Assembly: GCA_012514545.1 (NCBI GenBank)
Contig: JAAZAC010000022.1
Coordinates: forward strand, 1 to 8,382
From: Actinomycetales bacterium
GTDB taxonomy: Bacteria; Actinomycetota; Actinomycetes; Actinomycetales; Cellulomonadaceae
DNA length: 8,382 nt
Direction: 5' to 3'
The stretch's first letter is position 1; each line of letters starts with the position of its first letter. The notes under the pieces are model-generated. The model made no database searches and was not told the DNA's origin. It saw only the letters and a program-made list of their open reading frames with translations. The translations under genes and the position numbers were made by a program. Positions 1-5,011 of the stretch are shown piece by piece.

Positions 1-449
1 CCGAGGAGCATCAGCGTGAAGCCGACGAGCCAGTTGATCTCGCGCGGCTTGCGGAACGCCCCGGTGAAGAACACCCGCATCATGTGCGTGACGATCGCCG
101 CGAGGAACAGCAGCGCCGCCCAGTGGTGGATCTGCCGGATGAGCAGGCCGCCCGTGACCTCGAACGAGATGTCGAGCACGGAGGCGAACGCCTCGGACAT
201 CTCGACGCCGTTCATCGGCGCGAACGAGCCCTCCCACACCGTGTGCCCCATGCTCGGCACGAAGAACAGCGTGAGGAAGATGCCCGTCAGCAGCAGGACG
301 ACGAACGAGTAGAGGGCGATCTCCCCGAGCAGGAACGACCAGTGGTCGGGGAACACCTTGCGGGCGGCGTTCTTGACGAGCAGGCCGATGCCCGTCCGCT
401 GGTCCAGCCAGTCGGCGGTGGCGGCGGCGCCCTTGCTCCCTCGGCTCAC
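1..449 (-). CDS. qcrB: Cytochrome bc1 complex cytochrome b subunit QcrB (N-terminal 149 codons, truncated by window)
   Basis: Membrane cytochrome b of the actinobacterial menaquinol:cytochrome c oxidoreductase (complex III), which carries the two b hemes and the quinol sites. The reading frame starts at a GTG (447-449) that overlaps the qcrA TGA by 4 nt (446-449). A GGGAG lies 8 nt upstream, inside qcrA. The frame stays open to base 1. Visible parts are a polar N-terminus (1-35), a first membrane segment at about residues 42-63, and a second around 108-128. The second contains RQIHHW and THMMRVFF; H108 and H122 are spaced H-x13-H, as expected for one pair of heme b ligands on helix B. Full-length actinobacterial QcrB is about 540 residues, so most of the protein, including the Qo-site PEWY region, lies outside the window. 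It is third after ctaE in a ctaE-qcrCAB operon. Identification is firm. The GTG start is inferred from the coupling and the absence of a better start. Confidence 0.93.
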   Translation of the reverse strand, partial: MSRGSKGAAATADWLDQRTGIGLLVKNAARKVFPDHWSFLLGEIALYSFVVLLLTGIFLTLFFVPSMGHTVWEGSFAPMNGVEMSEAFASVLDISFEVTGGLLIRQIHHWAALLFLAAIVTHMMRVFFTGAFRKPREINWLVGFTLMLL

Positions 450-1486
450 TTCAGACGCTCCCAGAAGCTCGGCCCGATGGGCTCGTGGAAGTCGCTCTGC
501 GCGACCAGGTAGCCCTCGTCGTCGACGGTGATCGGCAGCTGGGGGAGCGGCCGGCTGGCGGGCCCGAAGACCACGCGCGCGCCGTCGGCGACGTCGAACG
601 TCGACTGGTGGCAGGGGCAGAGCAGGTGGTGGGTCTGCTGCTCGTAGAGCGCCACCGGGCAGCCCACGTGCGTGCAGATCTTGGAGTAGGCGACGATGCC
701 CTCGTAGGACCAGCCCTCGCCCTGCTCGGACTTCAGGTCCTTCGGGTCGAGGCGGACCATGAGGACGACGGCCTTGGCCTTCTCCTCGATCCAGCGCTCC
801 GAGTCGCGCAGGCCCTCCGGGATGACGTGGAAGGCCGAGCCGACCGTGACGTCCGAGGCCTTGATGGGCTCGCCGGACGGGTCCTTGGTGAGGCGCACGC
901 CCTTGCGCCACATGGTGTGGCGGAACGCCCCGACGTTCCAGTCGCCCCCGACCTCGCCGACGAGCGGCACGGCCAGCGACAGCGGGAACAGCGCGAGCGC
1001 CGAGATCATCGCGCCCTTGAGCACGCCGCGGCGGGCGATCCCGGAGTCCTCCGCGCCCTCCTCGAGGACGGCGACCGCGCCCTCGCGCACCTCGGGCGGG
1101 CTCTTCTGCGGGTGGCGCTCCTCGACCACGTCGCGGTCGGACATGAGCGTCTTCGCCCAGTGGATCGCGGCCGCCCCGATGCCGAACAGCACGAGGAAGA
1201 GCGCGCCGCCGAGCACCATGGTCGACGTGCGCACGCTCGCCACGGTGTCGCCGGGGCGCACGAGGACGTACGCGACGATCAGGCCGATCGTGCCGAGGAC
1301 GGAGAGCCCGAAGAGCGCCGCGACCTGGAGGGTCGCCCGGCGCGCGGCGGCCGGGTCCTCGTCCGTGAGCCGGGGGCGGTGCGGCGGCAGGCCGGGGTTC
1401 TCGAAGCGCTCGGGCAGCTCCGACGGCCCGACGGCCCCCGCGGGCTCGTGCCGGGTGACCTCGTGCGAGGCGCGGGACTCGCTCAT
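446..1486 (-). CDS. qcrA: Cytochrome bc1 complex Rieske iron-sulfur subunit QcrA
   Basis: 346-residue Rieske [2Fe-2S] protein that moves electrons from menaquinol to the QcrC hemes. The C-terminal Rieske fold has box 1 CTHVGC (C271, H273, C276) and box 2 CPCHQS (C290, C292, H293). C271/H273 and C290/H293 are the cluster ligands, and C276/C292 the expected disulfide. Three hydrophobic segments lie at about 52-76, 88-110 and 155-177. Actinobacterial QcrA has three membrane helices where mitochondrial and proteobacterial Rieske proteins have one. R152-R153 sit just before the third helix, matching the known Tat-dependent insertion of that helix in Streptomyces. The ATG at 1486 overlaps the qcrC TGA by 4 nt (1483-1486), with a GGAG 10 nt upstream. 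The frame is open a further 104 codons upstream, but that stretch lies inside qcrC and is Arg/Pro-rich shadow sequence, so the 1486 start is preferred. Box 2 has Gln in place of the more usual Gly, which is not unusual in actinobacteria. Confidence 0.97.
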   Translation of the reverse strand: MSESRASHEVTRHEPAGAVGPSELPERFENPGLPPHRPRLTDEDPAAARRATLQVAALFGLSVLGTIGLIVAYVLVRPGDTVASVRTSTMVLGGALFLVLFGIGAAAIHWAKTLMSDRDVVEERHPQKSPPEVREGAVAVLEEGAEDSGIARRGVLKGAMISALALFPLSLAVPLVGEVGGDWNVGAFRHTMWRKGVRLTKDPSGEPIKASDVTVGSAFHVIPEGLRDSERWIEEKAKAVVLMVRLDPKDLKSEQGEGWSYEGIVAYSKICTHVGCPVALYEQQTHHLLCPCHQSTFDVADGARVVFGPASRPLPQLPITVDDEGYLVAQSDFHEPIGPSFWERLK

Positions 1487-2262
1487 GCGGACTTCGCTCC
1501 GATCCAGACGGCGGCCCCGATGAGGGCGCCCATGCCGACGATCCACACCCACAGGCCCTCGACGACGGGGCCGACGGCGCCGAGGTCGGTGCCGCCCGGC
1601 GAGCCCTGGTGCTGCTGGTCGAGGAACGCGATGACGTCGCGCTTGTCCTCGGGGGTGAGGTTCGCGTCGTTGAACACCGGCATGGACCCGGGGCCCGTGA
1701 GCATGGCCTGGTAGACGTTCCGCGGCGACGTCGAGGCCAGCGACGGCGCGTACTTGCCCTGCGTGAGCGCGCCGCCCTTGCCGATGGCGCCGTGGCACAT
1801 CGCGCAGTTCGTGCGGAAGAGCGCCATGCCGTTCGCGGGGTCGCCGAGCGCGGGGTCGACCTGCTCGTCCGTCGGGACGGCCGGCCCCGGGGCGAGCGAG
1901 GCGACGTACGCCGCGAGCCGGCGGACCTCCTCGGCGTCGAACACCGGCGGCTTGCTCGGCGCCTGCGGGCCGGTGGCCTGCATGGGCATCCGGCCGGTGC
2001 TGACCTGGAAGTCGACGGCCGCGGCGCCGACGCCGACGAGGCTCGGCGCGTTCCCCCGGCCCTCGGCGTCGGTGCCGTGGCAGGTGGCGCAGTTGGCGCG
2101 GAAGAGGGCCTGGCCGGCGGCGACGTCGTCCTCGCTCACGGCGGCGGCCTCGGCGGGGCTGGGGCTGAGGGCCGCGTACACGGCGCCCGTGACGAACAGC
2201 GCCAGCATGAGCAGCACCACCGGTGCCATCCGGTGGTGCCGACGGTCAGCGATCGCCTTCAC
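1483..2262 (-). CDS. qcrC: Cytochrome bc1 complex diheme cytochrome c subunit QcrC
   Basis: 259-residue membrane-anchored diheme cytochrome c (cytochrome cc) that takes electrons from the Rieske protein and passes them directly to the aa3 oxidase, replacing a soluble cytochrome c. There are two heme-binding motifs, CATCH (58-62) and CAMCH (153-157). Likely axial methionines are M92 or M94 for the first domain and M194 for the second. A hydrophobic segment at about 13-32 acts as signal/anchor, and a C-terminal membrane helix spans about 237-255. Length and two-domain layout match the family. The start chosen is a GTG (2260-2262) preceded by GGGGA 7 nt upstream; an ATG at residue 12 (2229) is the alternative and would leave a shorter, less basic N-terminus. 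It follows ctaE after 58 nt and overlaps qcrA by 4 nt. Confidence 0.96.
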   Translation of the reverse strand: MKAIADRRHHRMAPVVLLMLALFVTGAVYAALSPSPAEAAAVSEDDVAAGQALFRANCATCHGTDAEGRGNAPSLVGVGAAAVDFQVSTGRMPMQATGPQAPSKPPVFDAEEVRRLAAYVASLAPGPAVPTDEQVDPALGDPANGMALFRTNCAMCHGAIGKGGALTQGKYAPSLASTSPRNVYQAMLTGPGSMPVFNDANLTPEDKRDVIAFLDQQHQGSPGGTDLGAVGPVVEGLWVWIVGMGALIGAAVWIGAKSA

Positions 2263-2310
2263 GCAGCGGTCCCCAGCTTTCTGATGAGGCGGGCGACGGG
2301 GGCGCCCCTC

Positions 2311-2329
2311 ATCCGATCGGTCATCGGAT
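2311..2329. repeat. 6-bp inverted repeat over the ctaE stop codon
   Basis: ATCCGA (2311-2316) and TCGGAT (2324-2329) can pair across a 7-nt loop that contains the ctaE stop codon (2321-2323). On the ctaE transcript this forms a small hairpin between ctaE and qcrC. There is no U tract, and the operon is expected to read through, so it is not a convincing terminator. It may be chance in GC-rich DNA. Confidence 0.3.
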
Positions 2330-2965
2330 CAGGTAGATCGCGCCGAAGAGCGCGATCCAGACGACGTCGACGAAGTGCCAGTAGTACGAGACGACGATCG
2401 CCGTCGTCGCCTCGTGGTGCCCGAACCGGCGCGCGCTGAACGACCGGCCGAGGAGGAAGAGGAAGGCGAGCAGCCCGCCGATGACGTGCAGCCCGTGGAA
2501 CCCGGTGGTCAGGTAGAAGACCGAGCCGTACGGGTGCGAGTTGATCGCGACCCCGTGGCCGATGAGCTCGGCGTACTCGTAGACCTGGCCGCCGATGAAC
2601 GCGGCGCCCATGAGGAACGTCAGGGTCGTCCACTCGTGCATGCCCCAGCGGTTGACCTGCAGGAGCGAGCCGGTGCGGTGCGGCTGGAACCGCTCGGCGG
2701 CCCAGACGCCCATCTGGCAGGTCACCGAGCTCAGCACGAGGATCGTCGTGTTGATCGCCGCGAAGGTCAGGTTGAGCTTCTGCGTCTGCTCGGCCCACAT
2801 CTCGGGCAGCGCGGCCCGGGTGGTGAAGTACATCGCGAAGAGGCCCGCGAAGAACATGAGCTCGGAGGCGAGCCACACGATGGTGCCGACCGAGACGGGG
2901 TTCGGTCGGTTGACGCTCAGCTGCGGGCGGGCGGCGACCGCCGTCGTAGTCGACACGCCCGCCAT
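2321..2965 (-). CDS. ctaE: Cytochrome c oxidase subunit III (aa3-type)
   Basis: 214-residue integral membrane subunit III of the aa3 heme-copper oxidase (complex IV); it supports the catalytic subunit I and its proton uptake. Five hydrophobic helices are visible at about 26-46, 67-89, 113-134, 147-172 and 186-211, the usual short actinobacterial form that lacks the first two helices of the seven-helix mitochondrial protein. Family motifs include SELMFFAGLF (34-43), GFHGLH (155-160) and YYWHFVDVVW (194-203). It is the first gene of ctaE-qcrCAB, the arrangement that underlies the III2-IV2 supercomplex. Subunits I and II are not in this window. The start is uncertain: ATG at 2965, or GTG at 2956. 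The GTG sits 7 nt after a CATAAT hexamer and would give an N-terminus of Ser-Thr-Thr-Thr, so a leaderless GTG start is possible. Upstream in-frame extension as far as 4078 is antisense shadow of trpD. Confidence 0.96.
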   Translation of the reverse strand: MAGVSTTTAVAARPQLSVNRPNPVSVGTIVWLASELMFFAGLFAMYFTTRAALPEMWAEQTQKLNLTFAAINTTILVLSSVTCQMGVWAAERFQPHRTGSLLQVNRWGMHEWTTLTFLMGAAFIGGQVYEYAELIGHGVAINSHPYGSVFYLTTGFHGLHVIGGLLAFLFLLGRSFSARRFGHHEATTAIVVSYYWHFVDVVWIALFGAIYLIR

Positions 2966-2968
2966 TAT
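2963..2968 (-). promoter_or_regulatory. Candidate -10 element for ctaE-qcrCAB
   Basis: Read on the minus strand the hexamer is CATAAT, five of six matches to TATAAT in otherwise GC-rich DNA. It ends 7 nt before the alternative GTG start at 2956, the spacing expected if the transcript began at that codon. I see no good -35 hexamer 16-18 nt upstream. It overlaps the ATG at 2965, so both cannot be right: either this is the -10 and GTG 2956 is the start, or ATG 2965 is the start and the promoter is elsewhere. Confidence 0.35.
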
Positions 2969-3113
2969 GGCCGATCCCGGGACTTTGGACCTACTCCCGG
3001 GGCCCGCGAGTTGGGCCCATCCGGACACCCGTGCCCGCCGGACGCCGCCGCCGCCGTGCCGCGCCGTCGTGCGAAGATGCGGAGGACGTGTCCGGCGGAC
3101 GAGTGAGGGTGAG
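2969..3113. other. Divergent intergenic region between ctaE and the receiver gene
   Basis: This 145-nt stretch must hold the control region for the respiratory operon (minus) and probably for the receiver-trpD pair (plus). It contains the octamer palindrome TCCCGGGA (2975-2982), a second TCCCGGG (2995-3001) exactly 20 bp further on, and the octamer palindrome TGGGCCCA (3012-3019). I find no clear TAnnnT hexamer for the plus-strand gene; GAAGAT at 3073-3078 is the nearest AT-richer hexamer. No small gene is convincing here. Confidence 0.4.
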
Positions 3114-3551
3114 ATGCGCGACGAGTGGGACGTGGCGGAGGGCACCGATGTCGAGCCCGTGTGCAGGGTCCTCCTGTACAGCGACCACCCCCAGACCCGT
3201 GAGGCCGTGCTCCTGGGCGTGGGCACGCGCGCCGCGAAGGACCTGCCCCGCATCGAGTGGGTCGAGGTCGCGACGCCCGCGATGGTCGTGACGCGCGCGG
3301 AGTCGGAGCACTTCGACCTGCTCGTGCTCGACGGCGAGGCCGGCAAGGCCGGCGGCATGGGCCTGTGCCGCCAGCTCAAGGACGAGATCTTCCGGTGCCC
3401 GCCCGTGCTCGTCCTCGTGGGCCGGCGGGAGGACCTGTGGCTCGCCTCCTGGTCCGAGGCCGACGCCGTGCTGGCCCGCCCGCTCGACCCGCTGGAGCTC
3501 CAGGAGACCGTCGCCCGCCTGCTCCGGGCACCCGCGGAGGACCGGAGATGA
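3114..3551 (+). CDS. Stand-alone, degenerate receiver-like (response regulator) protein
   Basis: 145-residue soluble protein with the alternating pattern of a CheY-like receiver domain and no output domain. Beta-1 is VCRVLLYSDH (16-25). The expected phospho-acceptor is D73 in LLVLDGEA (69-76), followed by a loop and LCRQLKDE (84-91). Beta-4 is VLVLVG (98-103). RPLDP (122-126) stands where receivers have the conserved K-P. The switch Thr/Ser after beta-4 appears to be Gly (G103), the beta-5 Lys is Arg (R122), and only one acid (D24) is seen at the beta-1 end. Phosphorylation is therefore doubtful although the Asp is kept. From memory, similar short proteins sit between ctaE and trpD in related actinobacteria. 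The ATG (3114) has a GAGGG 4 nt upstream; the frame is open further upstream but lacks coding character there. Its TGA overlaps the trpD ATG. No histidine kinase is nearby. Function unknown; a docking or allosteric role is possible. Confidence 0.8.
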   Translation: MRDEWDVAEGTDVEPVCRVLLYSDHPQTREAVLLGVGTRAAKDLPRIEWVEVATPAMVVTRAESEHFDLLVLDGEAGKAGGMGLCRQLKDEIFRCPPVLVLVGRREDLWLASWSEADAVLARPLDPLELQETVARLLRAPAEDRR

Positions 3552-4636
3552 CCACGCCGCCGGTGCCGCCCGCGGACCCGGCACGCGCCGCCGCCCCCAC
3601 GTGGCCGCGGCTCATCACCGCGCTCCTCGAGCGGCGCGACCTCACGCCCGCCGAGACGCGCTGGGCGATGGGGCAGGTCATGGAGGGCGAGGCGAGCCCG
3701 GTGCACCTCGCCGGCTTCCTCGTCGCGCTGCGCGCGAAGGGCGTCACGGTCGGCGAGCTCACGGGCTTCGCGGACGAGATGCTCGCCCACGCGCACCGGA
3801 TCAGCGTCCCGGGGCGGTGCGTCGACGTCGTCGGCACGGGCGGCGACCTCAAGCACACGGTGAACATCTCCACCATGGCCGCCCTCACGGTCGCGGGGAC
3901 GGGCGTGCGCGTGGTCAAGCACGGCAACCGGGCGGCGTCGTCGTCCACGGGCACGGCGGACGTGCTGGAGGCGCTCGGGATCCGGCTCGACCACGAGCCG
4001 TCGCGCGTGGCCGAGCTGGCCGAGGAGGTCGGCATCACCTTCTGCTTCGCGCAGCGGTTCCACCCCTCGATGCGCCACGCGGGTCCCGTCCGCGCGGGCC
4101 TCGGCGTGCCGACGGTGTTCAACTTCCTCGGGCCGCTGACGAACCCCGCCCAGCCGGGCGCCGTCGCGATCGGCGTGCCCGACGCGTCGATGGCCGCCCT
4201 CATGGCGGGCGTGCTGGCGGCGCGGGGCACCTCCGGGCTGGTCTTCCGCGGGCCGGAGGGCCTCGACGAGCTCGCCCCCGCGGGCGTCTCGCAGGTCTGG
4301 TGGGTGCGCGACGGCGAGGTGACGGAGGTCGCCGTCGACGCGGCCGCCGACGTCGGCCTCGCGCCCGTGACGATCGCCGACCTGCGCGGCGGGCAGCCGG
4401 CCGAGAACGCCGACGTCGTGCGGCGCTACCTCGCGGGGGAGCGCGGCCCGGTGCGCGAGACGGTGCTGCTCAACGCGGCGGCCGCGCTCGTCGCGGAGGG
4501 CTCGACGCCGGGCACGGACGCCGGCCCGCTGGCCGATCGGCTGCGCGCGGGCGTCGCGGCGGCCGCCGCCGCGGTGGACGACGGGCGCGCGGCCGCGGTG
4601 CTCGAGCGCTGGGTCGCGGCCTCGCAGCGCGCCTGA
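3548..4636 (+). CDS. trpD: Anthranilate phosphoribosyltransferase
   Basis: 362-residue cytoplasmic enzyme for the second committed step of tryptophan synthesis: anthranilate + PRPP to N-(5'-phosphoribosyl)anthranilate + PPi. A helical N-terminal domain (about 18-85) precedes the alpha/beta domain. The PRPP/Mg motif GTGGD is at 96-100, followed by NIST (106-109), the KHGNRAASSSTGTADVLE loop (124-141), FHPSMR (171-176), GPLTNP (195-200) and the acidic pair D240-E241, which matches the family's metal-binding Asp-Glu. Length is typical of actinobacterial TrpD; the first 17 residues are a Pro/Ala-rich tail before the conserved part. The ATG lies in an ATGA overlap with the receiver gene, and GGAG in the preceding codons (3544-3547) abuts the ATG, so translation is probably coupled. 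As in other actinobacteria, trpD is apart from the remaining trp genes. It converges on the RAM-domain gene. Confidence 0.97.
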   Translation: MTTPPVPPADPARAAAPTWPRLITALLERRDLTPAETRWAMGQVMEGEASPVHLAGFLVALRAKGVTVGELTGFADEMLAHAHRISVPGRCVDVVGTGGDLKHTVNISTMAALTVAGTGVRVVKHGNRAASSSTGTADVLEALGIRLDHEPSRVAELAEEVGITFCFAQRFHPSMRHAGPVRAGLGVPTVFNFLGPLTNPAQPGAVAIGVPDASMAALMAGVLAARGTSGLVFRGPEGLDELAPAGVSQVWWVRDGEVTEVAVDAAADVGLAPVTIADLRGGQPAENADVVRRYLAGERGPVRETVLLNAAAALVAEGSTPGTDAGPLADRLRAGVAAAAAAVDDGRAAAVLERWVAASQRA

Positions 4637-4668
4637 GCCCGATCTCGCCGGAGACCGAGGTCAGCGCA

Positions 4669-4684
4669 CGGGCCCGGCGGCCCG
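4669..4684. terminator. Possible hairpin between convergent trpD and RAM-domain genes
   Basis: CGGGCC (4669-4674) and GGCCCG (4679-4684) form a perfect 6-bp GC stem with a 4-nt loop in the 61-nt gap between two converging genes. There is no T tract on either strand, so a canonical intrinsic terminator is not shown. Position is the main argument; a Rho-dependent end is equally possible. Confidence 0.35.
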
Positions 4685-4697
4685 GCCCCGTCCCCGC

Positions 4698-4979
4698 TCA
4701 GTCCTCGAGGCCGAGCGCGAAAGCCGCGTCGAGGTCGTGCGCGGAGTAGGACCGGAACGCGATGTACGTCTGCGTGCGCAGCACGCCCGGGACCTTGCTG
4801 ATGCGGTCCGCGATGACGTCGGCGAGCTGCTCGTGCTCGCGCACGCGCACCATCGCGATGAGGTCGACCTCGCCGGTCACGGAGTAGACCTCCGACACGC
4901 CCGCCACCTCGGCGACCTCGGCGGCGATCTCCGGGATGCGCCCGGGGTCGGTGTCGATGTGGACGATGGCGGTGATCAT
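4698..4979 (-). CDS. Stand-alone Lrp/AsnC ligand-binding (RAM) domain protein
   Basis: 93-residue protein made only of the regulation-of-amino-acid-metabolism (RAM) fold found at the C-terminus of Lrp/AsnC regulators. The pattern is ITAIVHIDTDPGR (2-14), then a helix, VSEVYSVTGEVDLIAMVRV (28-46), a helix, and VPGVLRTQTYIAF (63-75), matching the beta-alpha-beta-beta-alpha-beta order and the typical G-x-x-D-L step (G36, D39, L40). There is no helix-turn-helix, so it should not bind DNA alone. Single-domain RAM proteins form dimers and larger rings and bind amino acids, sometimes pairing with full-length Lrp proteins. The ATG at 4979 has a strong GGAGGGG (4983-4989; 5 nt between GGAGG and ATG). 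The much longer open frame upstream is antisense or off-frame to the exonuclease gene. It follows the exonuclease gene by 32 nt and is probably co-transcribed. Nearness to trpD on the opposite strand may be incidental. Ligand unknown. Confidence 0.88.
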   Translation of the reverse strand: MITAIVHIDTDPGRIPEIAAEVAEVAGVSEVYSVTGEVDLIAMVRVREHEQLADVIADRISKVPGVLRTQTYIAFRSYSAHDLDAAFALGLED

Positions 4980-4982
4980 GGG

Positions 4983-4989
4983 CCCCTCC
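4983..4989 (-). promoter_or_regulatory. Ribosome binding site of the RAM-domain gene
   Basis: Read on the minus strand the bases are GGAGGGG, with 5 nt between GGAGG and the ATG at 4979. It is the best Shine-Dalgarno sequence in the window and fixes the start of this short gene within a much longer open frame. Confidence 0.75.
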
Positions 4990-5011
4990 GGTCGCGTGCG
5001 GCGTGCCCCCA

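Noticed and set aside
152..153. Gln in place of Gly in Rieske box 2 and three membrane helices in QcrA were considered as oddities.
   Set aside because: Both are usual in actinobacterial QcrA, so they are described in the gene entry and not raised as findings. (Coordinates here are nominal; the gene lies at 446-1486.)
1487..1798. N-terminal extension of QcrA by 104 residues.
   Set aside because: The extension overlaps qcrC and is Arg/Pro-rich. The ATG at 1486 sits in an ATGA overlap, and the 346-residue product matches the family length.
84..2439. Long plus-strand open frames opposite qcrB, qcrA and qcrC (for example 84-512, 485-1714, 1609-2439).
   Set aside because: They are Arg/Ala/Gly/Asp-rich, have no family motifs, and lie antisense to well-identified respiratory genes. 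Such shadows are normal in very GC-rich coding DNA.
2966..4078. Extension of CtaE upstream to 4078, and of the receiver gene upstream to 2595.
   Set aside because: The extra sequence is antisense to trpD/receiver or to ctaE and has no recognisable domain. The conserved parts begin near 2965/2956 and 3114.
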